Shown: piece by piece, positions 37,170-46,218 of the stretch
Layout: each line of letters opens with the position of its first letter
How positions within the stretch are numbered: position 1 is the first letter of the stretch
Assembly: GCA_039820585.1 (NCBI GenBank)
Contig: JBCBPV010000014.1
Span: 1-64,000, forward strand
Direction: 5' to 3'
DNA: 64,000 bases
DNA from: JBCBGF01 sp039820585
GTDB taxonomy: Bacteria > Pseudomonadota > Alphaproteobacteria > Rhodobacterales > Rhodobacteraceae
Position numbers and translations under genes: made by a program
The notes under the pieces: model-generated
What the model was told of the DNA's origin: nothing
Databases searched by the model: none
What the model saw: the letters and a program-made list of their open reading frames with translations, nothing else

Positions 37170-37883
37170 CTACAAAGAGACAGACAGATCGATCAACCAG
37201 GGCGGCAGGTTCTGGATCGCCCAGATCTCGATCATGTGGTGAACTTTCAGCAGGATGGCCGCGCCCACGGCCACAAAGACCGCGCCCATGATCGGCCGCG
37301 CCTTGGCGGCAATCACCCGCATCGCGGCCTGGCGCCGCTGGATCGCCGAACGCGCGCCATAGCCCAGCGCGATGATGATCGTCGACACACCCAGCGCGAA
37401 AAACACCATGATCGCCGCCGCCCGGCCCAGGCTTTCCCCCTGGCTCGCCAGCGATATCGCCCCGCCCAGCGTCGGCCCGATACACGGGCTCCACACCGCG
37501 CCCAACAGCATCCCGCCCAGAAACTGGCCTGTGCCGCCAGAGCGATCAATCTCATCCATCCCCGCATCTGCCTGGGCCGAAATCCCCGCAGTCGCGGTGG
37601 CAAAGCTTTCCGAGAACCGGGGCACCAGCAGGATCAGACCAAAGCCGATCATCAGCACAGCACCCGCATTCGAAATCGTCTCAGGCGTGATGCCCAGCGA
37701 CCGGCCAAACACCGTCACCGCCATGCCCAGCACCACAAACGACACGCTCATCCCCGCGGCCACCAACAGCGGCCCATGCCGCCCGCTTTGCAACGCGGTG
37801 GCCAACACGATCGGCAGCACCGGCAAGACGCAAGGATTAATCAGCGTCAGCAGGCCCGCCCCATAGGCAAGGATCATCTCCAT
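37170..37883 (-). CDS. Cytochrome c biogenesis protein CcdA family
   Basis: This 237-residue membrane protein has six helices and the CcdA/DsbD-beta cysteines in NPCVLPVLPIVLAT and WSPCIGPTLGGAISL. It shuttles electrons from cytoplasmic thioredoxin to the periplasm; the partner is the exported thioredoxin encoded 19 bases downstream. ATG 37883 is used; the ATG at 37877 is also possible. CcdA could serve cytochrome c maturation or another thiol-repair route. Confidence 0.92.
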   Translation of the reverse strand: MEMILAYGAGLLTLINPCVLPVLPIVLATALQSGRHGPLLVAAGMSVSFVVLGMAVTVFGRSLGITPETISNAGAVLMIGFGLILLVPRFSESFATATAGISAQADAGMDEIDRSGGTGQFLGGMLLGAVWSPCIGPTLGGAISLASQGESLGRAAAIMVFFALGVSTIIIALGYGARSAIQRRQAAMRVIAAKARPIMGAVFVAVGAAILLKVHHMIEIWAIQNLPPWLIDLSVSL

Positions 37884-37954
37884 CGGCCATCGGCATACGC
37901 GCCAGACCCCTGACCTGTCAGCAAAAACTGCTGACACATCCCTTCACATGCGCG

Positions 37955-38824
37955 TCAGTGTGCGCCCCGTCGCGCCCGCTGCACCGCCCCGATCCCCACC
38001 GTGATGATCGCCACGCCCACAATATCGGCCGGTCCCAGCGTCTCACCCAGCACCAGCGCCGCAATCGCCACGCCGAAAAACGGGTTCAGAAAGTGAAACG
38101 TCGCTGCCCGCACCGCCCCGATCCGGCCCACCAGCGTGAACCAGACCCAGGTTGCCGCAAGGCCCGGCACCAGCGTGGTATAGGTAAACGCCGCAATCAG
38201 CTGCCAGCTCCACCGCACCTCCAGCGTCTCGGTCAATCCACCGGCAACGCCCAGCGCCGCACTGCCCACCAGCATCTGCAGGCCCACCACCATCAACACG
38301 TTGCCCCCCGACGCCGCCCCGCGCATCGCCAGCGTTGCAAAGGTCAGCGCCAGCGCCCCCAGCCCGCACAAGGCCAGCCCGAACAGATCGATCCCCCCGC
38401 CGATCCGTGTGCCCATAATCAACACCACACCACCAAACCCTGCCACCAGCCCGGCAATGCCCAGGGGCGGCAACCGCTCCCCAAACACCGCCCAACCAAA
38501 CAGCGCCACCAAGAGCGGCAGGCTGGAGGCAACGATGGCCGCGACCGAGGCCTCCACCGTCTGCATCGCCATAAAATTCAGCCCCAGATACAGCGCGTTC
38601 TGACAGATCCCGAACAGGATCGTCGCGTACATCTGCCCTCGCGTCAGCGACCAGCTTTGCCCAATCCACCGCGCAATCACGACAGCAATCACACCAGAGA
38701 TCGCGAACCGCACCGCCAGCGTCGTCAAGGGCGGCGCATCCGCCACGATGATTCGCGCCGAGGTAAAGGCCGACGACCACATCAGCGCAAAGGCTAGCCC
38801 CATCCCAATCGCGCGTATGTCCAT
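37955..38824 (-). CDS. EamA/DMT-family transporter
   Basis: This 289-residue membrane protein has ten helices and two EamA repeats: FALMWSSAFTSARIIVADAPP begins the first and GLALCGLGALALTFATLAM the second. VLGETLGPADIVGVAIITVG ends the second. It is probably a metabolite exporter of unknown substrate. A second EamA protein is encoded at 51393-52325. Confidence 0.9.
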   Translation of the reverse strand: MDIRAIGMGLAFALMWSSAFTSARIIVADAPPLTTLAVRFAISGVIAVVIARWIGQSWSLTRGQMYATILFGICQNALYLGLNFMAMQTVEASVAAIVASSLPLLVALFGWAVFGERLPPLGIAGLVAGFGGVVLIMGTRIGGGIDLFGLALCGLGALALTFATLAMRGAASGGNVLMVVGLQMLVGSAALGVAGGLTETLEVRWSWQLIAAFTYTTLVPGLAATWVWFTLVGRIGAVRAATFHFLNPFFGVAIAALVLGETLGPADIVGVAIITVGIGAVQRARRGAH

Positions 38825-38841
38825 CGTCGCCGTCCAAACTG

Positions 38842-38870
38842 AAAAGGGCCGCCCAAGGCGACCCTTTCGT
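38842..38870 (-). terminator. Intrinsic terminator of the HU gene
   Basis: The minus strand forms AAAGGGTCGCC / GGCGGCCCTTT with a short TTGG-type loop, followed by TTCAGTTT. It lies 22 bases after the HU stop. Confidence 0.82.
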
Positions 38871-38891
38871 AAACTGTCCCGGTGTCCCGGC

Positions 38892-39179
38892 TCAGTCGTT
38901 TACGCTGTCCTTCAGCGCCTTTGCAATCGTCATCTTGACGACCTTATCGGCATCCTTGTGAATCTGCTCGCCCGTGGCGGGGTTGCGGACCATGCGCGCC
39001 GGACGCTCGCGGCAATAGATCTTGCCGACACCGGGAAGCGTCACGGCACCGCCGCCGCCCACTTCCTTGGTGATGATGTTCACAATTGAATCGAGCGCCG
39101 TGCCCGCAGTTTTCTTGTCGGCATCCATTTCCTCGGCCAGGGCGGCAACGAGTTGGGTTTTTGTCATTGGTTTTGCCAT
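38892..39179 (-). CDS. HU-family DNA-binding protein
   Basis: This 95-residue histone-like protein contains MTKTQLVAALAEEM, GGAVTLPGVGKIYCRERPARMVRNPATGE with the DNA-binding arm, and the KVVKMTIAKALKDSV tail. It bends and compacts DNA as a dimer. ATG 39179 follows GAGGAG. The arm carries one Cys (IYCRERP), unusual for HU. Which of the alphaproteobacterial HU or IHF-like paralogues it is cannot be settled here. Confidence 0.93.
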   Translation of the reverse strand: MAKPMTKTQLVAALAEEMDADKKTAGTALDSIVNIITKEVGGGGAVTLPGVGKIYCRERPARMVRNPATGEQIHKDADKVVKMTIAKALKDSVND

Positions 39180-39311
39180 GGTGATCTCCTCGTTTCGCCC
39201 TTGGTATAGGGGCGTCGTCCAATCTTTAAACGGTATATTGATATCAAACACAACGTCTGGTGGCAGTAAAATAAGGCCACACTAGCCATTTCTGTGCTGT
39301 TTTTTGCCGAT

Positions 39312-40799
39312 TCACAGGAATGCGGTTTCCTCAAAACTCCGCAATTTCCGCGAATGCACCCGTTCCAGGGGAATATCGCGCAGCTGTTCCATGGCTTGAA
39401 TGCCGATCTGAAGGTGCCGCGACACCTGCGTTCGATAGAACTCTGACGCCATCCCGGGCAGCTTCAGCTCGCCATGCAGCGGCTTGTCCGACACGCACAG
39501 AAGCGTTCCATAGGGCACCCGAAACCGGAACCCGTTCGCCGCGATCGTTGCACTTTCCATATCCAGCGCAATCGCCCGGCTCTGGCTCAACCGCTGCACC
39601 GGCCCCGATTGATCCCGAAGCTCCCAGTTGCGGTTGTCGATGGTCGCTACCGTTCCCGTCCTCATAATCCGCTTCAGGTCATAGCCCTCGTATTCGCTGA
39701 CACTTGCCACGGCCTGTTCCAGCGCGATCTGAATCTCGGCCAGCGCCGGGATCGGCACCCAGACCGGCAGGTCATCATCCAGCACATGATCCTCGCGCAA
39801 ATACGCATGCGCCAGGACGAAATCCCCCAACCGCTGCGAATTCCGCAACCCCGCGCAATGCCCCACCATCAGCCACGCATGGGGCCGCAGCACCGCGATA
39901 TGGTCCGTCGCCGTCTTCGCATTCGATGGCCCCACGCCGATATTGACCAACGTGATCCCGCCGCCATGCTTGCGCTTGAGATGATAGGTCGGCATCTGCG
40001 GCAGCTTCGCAGGCACCGGCAGATCGCCATCGGGATCGGTGATCACGGTATTGCCGGGCCCGACAAACGCCGTGTACCCGCTTTCGGGATCGCCCAGCAC
40101 CTTGCGGGCATAGGCCTCGAACTCTTCGACATAGAACTGATAGTTCGTGAACAGAACGTGGTTCTGGAAATGCCCCGCCTCGGTCGCCGTGTAGTGCGAC
40201 AGCCGCGCCAGCGAATAGTCCACCCGCTGCGCGGTAAACGGCGCCAGCGGGCCAGACCCGTCTTCGTGGACAAAGCCAAAGCCATTGACGATATCGTCAT
40301 TCGTCGTTGCCAGATCGGGCACATCGAAGATATCGCGCAGCGTGAACTGCATCGCACCTTCCTGCGGCACGGTCACGCTGGCATCGTTGGCCACCGCGAA
40401 ATGCACCGGCATCGGTGTGATCGACGGCCCGATGCTCACTGGTTGCCCGTGGTTCTCGATCAACAGGCCGATCTGCTGCACCAGATAGTTCCCAAACAGA
40501 TCCGGCCGCGTCACCGTGGTGGAATAGGTCCCCGGCTCCGCCACATGGCCATAGGACAACCGGCTGTCCACAGCGGCAAAGCTCGTCGTCGAAAACCGGA
40601 TCTCGGGATAAAAGGCGCGATAGCGGGACGATGGCATACCCGTCCCGCTCAACGCCTCGATAAACCGGCTGCACAGGAAATCGCTCGCCGCCGCATAAAG
40701 CTCCTGCAACCGCGCCACCGCAGCGGCCGGATCGCGAAACTCCTCATGCTCGGGCACCGGCGGGGACACCACCGGCAGGTTCGGATTGGCCACGTTCAT
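39312..40799 (-). CDS. amn: AMP nucleosidase
   Basis: Amn splits AMP into adenine and ribose-5-phosphate. The 495-residue protein has the N-terminal Amn domain and a C-terminal nucleoside-phosphorylase-like domain with NIGVGPSNAKTATDHIAVLRPHAWLMVGHCAGLR and ALDMESATIAANGFRFRVPYGTLLCVSDKP. Its start overlaps the adenine deaminase stop by four bases (ATGA), so ade is translated just before it. The two genes form an AMP-to-hypoxanthine route. Confidence 0.95.
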   Translation of the reverse strand: MNVANPNLPVVSPPVPEHEEFRDPAAAVARLQELYAAASDFLCSRFIEALSGTGMPSSRYRAFYPEIRFSTTSFAAVDSRLSYGHVAEPGTYSTTVTRPDLFGNYLVQQIGLLIENHGQPVSIGPSITPMPVHFAVANDASVTVPQEGAMQFTLRDIFDVPDLATTNDDIVNGFGFVHEDGSGPLAPFTAQRVDYSLARLSHYTATEAGHFQNHVLFTNYQFYVEEFEAYARKVLGDPESGYTAFVGPGNTVITDPDGDLPVPAKLPQMPTYHLKRKHGGGITLVNIGVGPSNAKTATDHIAVLRPHAWLMVGHCAGLRNSQRLGDFVLAHAYLREDHVLDDDLPVWVPIPALAEIQIALEQAVASVSEYEGYDLKRIMRTGTVATIDNRNWELRDQSGPVQRLSQSRAIALDMESATIAANGFRFRVPYGTLLCVSDKPLHGELKLPGMASEFYRTQVSRHLQIGIQAMEQLRDIPLERVHSRKLRSFEETAFL

Positions 40800-42613
40800 G
40801 TCGTCTCCTCAAAGAGATCTGTCAGCTCGAATTTCGTCACATCCACCAGCCCCAGGTCCGAGATCCGCAGTTCCGGGATCACCACCAGCGCGAGCAGCGA
40901 ATGCTGCATATACGCGTTGTTCAGGGTACAGCCACATTCCGCCATCGCCGACACAATCCCCTCGGCCTGCTGCGCCACCCAATGGGCGGGCGCATCCGAC
41001 ATCAGCCCCGCAATCGGCAACTCGACCAGCGCAATCTCCTCTCCGTCCTTCCAAACGGTCACACCGCCCCCCACCTCGGCCAGCCGGTTCGCCGCCGCCG
41101 CCATATCCGCGTGGCTGGTGCCCACAACGATCATATGGTGACTGTCATGGGCCACGGTGGACGCAATCGCCATATCGCCCGTATACCCAAACCCCGACAC
41201 GAACCCGTTCACCACATCGCCGGTCCCGCGATGCCGCTCGACCAGAGCGATCTGGCACACACCATCCACCCCGCGCACCGCGCCATCCGTCACCGGCAGC
41301 TGCGCCGTCAACGCCTTGGTCGGCGCCTGGTTCTCCACCACGCCGATCACCTTCGCGGTGACCGTATTGGCCCCCTCGGGCGCCGGGATCTCAAAATCCC
41401 CCGCCACAACGGGCCGACCCAGATGCACCGTCTCCCGCACCGCCTGCGGCCAGTTGAAATGCGGGCACGCCACCTGCATCTCGCCGTCCACCGCCACCGT
41501 CACACCGCGCGCAATCACGCGCGCAATCGGCAACGCGCGCAGATCCGAGGTCACAATCACATCCGCCCGCCGCCCCGGCGCAATGCTCCCCAGCTCCCGC
41601 TCCAACCCGAAATGCGCCGCGGTGTTCACCGTCGCCATCTGCAATGCGATCAGCGGATCGCAGCCACAGGCAATCGCATGCCGCACCACCCGGTTCATAT
41701 GCCCGTCATTTACCAGCGTCCCGGAATGGCAGTCATCCGTGCACAGGATAAAGTTCCGCGGATCCAAGCCACGCTCGGTAATCGCGGTAATCTGGCTCTC
41801 CACGTCATACCACGCGCTCCCCAGCCGCAGCATCGCGCGCATCCCCTGCCGCACCCGCGCCACAGCGTCCGCTTCACACGTCCCCTCATGGTCATCCGCC
41901 GGGCCCCCGGCCGCATAAGCATGGAACGCCGGCCCCAGATCGGGCGACGCATAATGCCCGCCCACGGTCTTCCCTGCGTTTTGCGTCGCCGCAATCTCCG
42001 CCAGCATCTTGGCGTCACCCGCGACAACCCCGGGGAAATTCATCATCTCCCCCAGCCCGATAATCCCCGGCCAGGTCATCGCCTCGGCCACATCTTCCGC
42101 GGAAATCTCAAACCCCGTCGTCTCCAGCCCCGGGGCCGACGGCGCACAGGACGGCATCTGCATATAGATCGACACGGGCTGCATCAGCGCCTCATCATGC
42201 ATCATCCGCACGCCGTCGAGCCCCAGCACATTGGCAATCTCATGGGGATCGGCGAACATCGTCGTCGTGCCATGGGGGATCACCGCACGGGCAAACTCCG
42301 CCGGGGTCAGCATGCCCGACTCGATATGCATATGCCCATCACACAGCCCGGGGATCAGATACTGCCCCGCGACCTCCAACACCTCGGTCCCATCACCAAT
42401 GCAATGCCCCGCATCCGGCCCCACATAGGCAAAGCGCCCGGCGGCCACCGCAATCTCCCACCCGTCCAGAACCTCGCGCGTCTGCACATTCACCAGCTTG
42501 CCGCCCCGGATCACCAGATCCGCAGGCGCACGTCCCGCGGCCACCGCAACCAGATGCGCCGCACTCTCAGACCAGGATGTAAAGGGGATGTGTTCCATGA
42601 ACCGAGTTTTCAT
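40796..42613 (-). CDS. ade: Adenine deaminase
   Basis: This metal-dependent amidohydrolase deaminates adenine to hypoxanthine. The product has about 605 residues, with the metal site LCDGHMHIESGMLTPAEFARAVIPHGTTTMFADPHEIANV, GHYASPDL, CTDDCHSGTLV and late HDSHHMIVVGTSHADM. It matches the Ade family length (near 590). ATG 42613 has GGGAG just upstream; ATG 42598 (five residues later) is possible. The gene is the upstream member of the ade-amn pair. Confidence 0.95.
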   Translation of the reverse strand: MKTRFMEHIPFTSWSESAAHLVAVAAGRAPADLVIRGGKLVNVQTREVLDGWEIAVAAGRFAYVGPDAGHCIGDGTEVLEVAGQYLIPGLCDGHMHIESGMLTPAEFARAVIPHGTTTMFADPHEIANVLGLDGVRMMHDEALMQPVSIYMQMPSCAPSAPGLETTGFEISAEDVAEAMTWPGIIGLGEMMNFPGVVAGDAKMLAEIAATQNAGKTVGGHYASPDLGPAFHAYAAGGPADDHEGTCEADAVARVRQGMRAMLRLGSAWYDVESQITAITERGLDPRNFILCTDDCHSGTLVNDGHMNRVVRHAIACGCDPLIALQMATVNTAAHFGLERELGSIAPGRRADVIVTSDLRALPIARVIARGVTVAVDGEMQVACPHFNWPQAVRETVHLGRPVVAGDFEIPAPEGANTVTAKVIGVVENQAPTKALTAQLPVTDGAVRGVDGVCQIALVERHRGTGDVVNGFVSGFGYTGDMAIASTVAHDSHHMIVVGTSHADMAAAANRLAEVGGGVTVWKDGEEIALVELPIAGLMSDAPAHWVAQQAEGIVSAMAECGCTLNNAYMQHSLLALVVIPELRISDLGLVDVTKFELTDLFEETT

Positions 42614-42653
42614 ATCTCCCGCCCATGCGCAAGCCCCACCCCTCTTTGGTCCG

Positions 42654-42670
42654 GCAAATATCCCGGGGGT
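42654..42670 (+). repeat. Short GC-rich interspersed motif, copy 1
   Basis: The sequence CAAATATCCCGGGGG lies in the gap between ade and the epimerase. The same 15 bases recur at 53627. In both places it sits just outside a gene, suggesting an interspersed repeat or a common operon-end or operon-start element. I infer it only from two copies. Confidence 0.5.
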
Positions 42671-42761
42671 CGCCATTGGTGCGCCATTGGTCCGAGCGAC
42701 AATGGCGACGGCAGCGCCCCAGCCGCTTGCCTTCCCGCGAACAGCCAACGACAGTAAGCCC

Positions 42762-43619
42762 ATGACCACGCTGCTCTCCTTCGGCCACGGCTTCTCCGCC
42801 AAAGCGCTCACCCCCCTCCTCACCGCAAAGGGGTGGCATGTCACCGGAACCACCCGCAGCGCAGACAAGGCAGACGCCATCCGCCACTCCGGCGCCACCC
42901 CGCTGATCTGGCCCGGCACCGACCTTACCCCCGCACTGGCCCAAGCCACCCACATCCTCATCTCCGCTGGCCCCGGCCCGGACGGCGACCCCGTCCTGAA
43001 CGCCGCCCGCGACCAGATCGCCTCTGCCCCCAACATTCAATGGCTGGGCTACCTCTCCACCACCGGCGTCTACGGCGACCACCAGGGCGGCTGGGTCGAT
43101 GAGGCCACCCCGCTCACCCCCTCCACCAAACGCGGCCAGCTTCGGGTCGAGGCCGAAGCCGCCTGGCAGTCCCTCGCCGCCGACGCAAACCTCCCCCTCC
43201 ACATCTTCCGCCTGGCAGGCATCTATGGCCCCGGCCGCGGCCCCTTCGCCAAGGTCCGCGCTGGCACCGCCCGCCGCATCGTCAAACCGGGCCAGGTCTT
43301 CTCCCGCATCCACGTGGATGACATCGCCCAGGTCCTCGCCGCCTCCATCGAGCGGCCCCGCCCCGGCGCCATCTACAACCTCTGCGACGACGACCCAGCC
43401 CCCCCGCAAGACGTGCTGGCCCACGCCGCAGAGCTTTTGAACCTGCCGCTGCCACCTGAAGTCGCGTTCAGCGAAGCCGAGATGACCCCCATGGCCCGCA
43501 GCTTCTACGCCGAGTCCAAGAAGGTTCGAAACGATCTGATCAAAACCGAACTGGGCGTGCGCCTGAAATACCCAACCTACCGCGACGGCCTGAAGGCCCT
43601 GCTCGCGGCCGGGGGCTAG
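42762..43619 (+). CDS. NAD(P)-dependent epimerase/dehydratase-like (SDR) protein
   Basis: This 285-residue extended SDR-fold protein has the N-terminal FGHGFSAKALTPLL in place of the usual GxxGxxG, then STTGVYGDHQGGWVDE, FRLAGIYGPGRGP and SRIHVDDIAQVLAASIE. It resembles the YeeZ/SDR family found next to various core genes; the substrate is unknown. ATG 42762 opens a single gene. The 3' end overlaps the Pr6Pr gene by four bases. Confidence 0.86.
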   Translation: MTTLLSFGHGFSAKALTPLLTAKGWHVTGTTRSADKADAIRHSGATPLIWPGTDLTPALAQATHILISAGPGPDGDPVLNAARDQIASAPNIQWLGYLSTTGVYGDHQGGWVDEATPLTPSTKRGQLRVEAEAAWQSLAADANLPLHIFRLAGIYGPGRGPFAKVRAGTARRIVKPGQVFSRIHVDDIAQVLAASIERPRPGAIYNLCDDDPAPPQDVLAHAAELLNLPLPPEVAFSEAEMTPMARSFYAESKKVRNDLIKTELGVRLKYPTYRDGLKALLAAGG

Positions 43620-44272
43620 CCCCGCCGCCGGATCACCACCGCCAGCCCGGCCATCCCCGCCAGCACCACCACCGCGCCCACCGTCGTCTGCCCGTAAAAC
43701 GCCAACCGCCCCGCCAACTCCAGGTCATTCAAAAACGGATAGGGCAGCCCACTGGTTACCGATCCAAACGGCGCGATGTTGAACGGCGCAACAAACGCCT
43801 CAATCCACACCACATACAGCGCCACAATCCCCAGAAGCAGCGGCAAACTCCGCCAAGGCCGTCGAAACGCATCCTGAATGAAAAACGCATCGACCCACAT
43901 CAGGACCGGACCGATCAGATGCAGATAATAGTCCAGATAGACGGGTAGGGCCGGCCCCGACTGCACCAGTGCCGGGTCCGTCAACCGCAGTGACCAGTAC
44001 AGATACACCATCATCGCGTTGACCACCGCCGTCGCCGCCACCAGATGCGGCCAATGGCGGTCACTGCGCCGTTCGGTCAGCGCCAGCATCCGCGACGCCA
44101 CAAAGAAAGACAGTAAAAGCGCCCAATTGGTCAAAAACCGAAACGGCCCGCCGGGATTGCCATAGTCGCCTGCGATCACCACCTGTCGGATCACCGCTGC
44201 CGCGGCCAGCAAAAACACGATCCAGCGATAGATCAGAACCCAGCGCGCATGGGGATCATGCGCGGGTCGCAT
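43616..44272 (-). CDS. Pr6Pr family integral membrane protein
   Basis: This 218-residue protein has six membrane helices, with FRFLTNWALLLSFFVASRML, LDYYLHLIGPVLMWVDAFF and the terminal helix GAVVVLAGMAGLAVV. The family includes androgen-induced-gene-like membrane proteins in eukaryotes, some of which hydrolyse fatty-acid esters; no activity is known here. The start overlaps the stop of dxs by one base. Confidence 0.82.
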   Translation of the reverse strand: MRPAHDPHARWVLIYRWIVFLLAAAAVIRQVVIAGDYGNPGGPFRFLTNWALLLSFFVASRMLALTERRSDRHWPHLVAATAVVNAMMVYLYWSLRLTDPALVQSGPALPVYLDYYLHLIGPVLMWVDAFFIQDAFRRPWRSLPLLLGIVALYVVWIEAFVAPFNIAPFGSVTSGLPYPFLNDLELAGRLAFYGQTTVGAVVVLAGMAGLAVVIRRRG

Positions 44273-46200
44273 CAGGCCCGGCGGTTCGCGATGTCCGCAA
44301 CGCCCAGCGTATCCAGCACCTTGGCCTCGATATCCGATGCATTCAGCGCGGCCACCGCGTACATATCCGCCGGGCTCGCCTGATCGATGAAGATGTCGGG
44401 CAGTACCATCGAGCGATAGCGCAGCCCGGTATCGAACACGCCCTCTTCCGCAAGCAACTGCGCCACATGGCTGCCAAAGCCGCCAACAGCGCCTTCTTCA
44501 ATCGTGATCAGCGCCTCATGCCCGCGCGCCAAGTCCAGGATCAACTCCCGATCCAAAGGCTTCGCAAACCGCGCATCCGCAATGGTCGGCGTAATCCCTC
44601 GCGCCGCCAGCGCCTCTGCCGCCACTTCCACCTCCGACAACCGTGTGCCAAAGGACAAGAGCGCCACCTGAGACCCCTCGCGGATCATCCGGCCCTTCCC
44701 GATCTCAATCGGCTCCCCCCGCTCGGGCATCTCAACGCCCACGCCTTCGCCCCGCGGGAACCGGAATGCAATCGGCCCATCGTCATGGCCCGCGGCCGTC
44801 GCCACCATATGCACCAACTCCGCCTCATCGGCCGCCGCCATCACGACAAAGCCCGGCAGGTTCGACAGGTACCCCACGTCAAACGCCCCCGCATGGGTCG
44901 CGCCATCCGCACCCACCAGCCCGGCCCGATCAATCGCAAACCGCACCGGCAAGCGTTGGATCGCCACGTCATGCACCACCTGGTCATAGCCCCGCTGCAA
45001 AAACGTCGAATAGATCGCGCAGAACGGCTTCATCCCGCCCGCGGCCAGCCCGGCACAAAACGTCACCCCATGCTGCTCGGCAATCCCCACATCGAAACAC
45101 CGCGACGGATACCGCTCGGCAAACAGCTTCAGCCCCGTGCCATCCGGCATCGCCGCCGTCACCGCCACAACCTTGTCATCGCGCGACGCCTCATCAATCA
45201 GGCTATCGGCAAAAACGCGGGTATAGCTTGGCGCGTTCGAAGGCGCCTTCTTCTGCTCGCCGGTCACCACATCGAACTTCGACACCCCATGCCCTTTGTC
45301 CCGCGAATCCTCCGCAGGGGCATAGCCCTTGCCCTTTTTTGTAATCGCATGGATCAGGATCGGCCCTGTCGCCCGCTCCTGCACCGTGCGCAGCACCGGC
45401 AATAGCTGTTCCATATCGTGCCCGTCGATGGGCCCCAGATAGGAGAATCCAAGCTCTTCAAACAGAGTCCCGCCCACGGTCAGATGCTTGACCATGTCCT
45501 TGGCCCGCCGCGCGCCTTCCTGCAGCGGCTCGGGCAACAGGCTGACCGCCCCCTTCGCCGCCGCCTTCAATTCCTGAAACGGAGCCCCGGCATAAAGCCG
45601 CGACAGGTATTGCGACATCGCCCCCACAGGCGGGGCAATCGACATCTCATTGTCATTCAGGATCACGATCAGCCGCTTGCCCAGATGCCCCGCATTGTTC
45701 ATCGCCTCATAGGCCATGCCCGCGCTCATCGCACCGTCCCCGATCACCGCAATGCAATCGCCGATCCCGTGTTCTGGCGCACCGCCCAGATCCCGCGCTA
45801 CGGCAAAGCCCAAAGCGGCAGAGATCGAGGTCGACGAATGCGCCGCCCCAAACGGGTCATAGGGACTCTCCGACCGCTTGGTGAAGCCCGACAACCCATC
45901 CTTCTGGCGCAAAGTGCGAATGCGATTCCGCCGCCCCGTCAGGATCTTGTGCGGATAGCACTGATGCGACACGTCCCAGATGATCCGGTCCTTCGGCGCA
46001 TCGAACACCGCATGCAGCGCCACCGTCAGCTCAACCACCCCCAGCCCCGCACCCAGATGCCCCCCGGTTTCCGACACCGCGCTGATCGTCTCGGCGCGCA
46101 GCTCGTCGGCCAACCTGCGCAGGTCATTATCGCCAAAGCTTTTCAGATCGGCAGGAACAGACACACGGTCCAACAGCGGGGTACTTGGTCGTTTGCTCAT
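44272..46200 (-). CDS. dxs: 1-deoxy-D-xylulose-5-phosphate synthase
   Basis: Dxs condenses pyruvate and glyceraldehyde-3-phosphate to DXP, opening the MEP isoprenoid pathway. The 642-residue protein has the TPP motif GDGAMSAGMAYEAMNNAG...NDNEMSI, the DVSHQCYPHKILTGRR segment, FDVGIAEQHGVTFCAGLAAGG and the IAIDRAGLVGADGATHAGAFD block. ATG 46200 starts it 18 bases after ispA on the minus strand. The operon runs HDAC-xseB-ispA-dxs. Confidence 0.97.
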   Translation of the reverse strand: MSKRPSTPLLDRVSVPADLKSFGDNDLRRLADELRAETISAVSETGGHLGAGLGVVELTVALHAVFDAPKDRIIWDVSHQCYPHKILTGRRNRIRTLRQKDGLSGFTKRSESPYDPFGAAHSSTSISAALGFAVARDLGGAPEHGIGDCIAVIGDGAMSAGMAYEAMNNAGHLGKRLIVILNDNEMSIAPPVGAMSQYLSRLYAGAPFQELKAAAKGAVSLLPEPLQEGARRAKDMVKHLTVGGTLFEELGFSYLGPIDGHDMEQLLPVLRTVQERATGPILIHAITKKGKGYAPAEDSRDKGHGVSKFDVVTGEQKKAPSNAPSYTRVFADSLIDEASRDDKVVAVTAAMPDGTGLKLFAERYPSRCFDVGIAEQHGVTFCAGLAAGGMKPFCAIYSTFLQRGYDQVVHDVAIQRLPVRFAIDRAGLVGADGATHAGAFDVGYLSNLPGFVVMAAADEAELVHMVATAAGHDDGPIAFRFPRGEGVGVEMPERGEPIEIGKGRMIREGSQVALLSFGTRLSEVEVAAEALAARGITPTIADARFAKPLDRELILDLARGHEALITIEEGAVGGFGSHVAQLLAEEGVFDTGLRYRSMVLPDIFIDQASPADMYAVAALNASDIEAKVLDTLGVADIANRRA

Positions 46201-46218
46201 CGGCCCTCCGAGGCGTCA

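Noticed and set aside
40901..42757. 618-codon open frame on the plus strand
   Set aside because: Antisense to adenine deaminase; His/Arg-rich shadow without domains.
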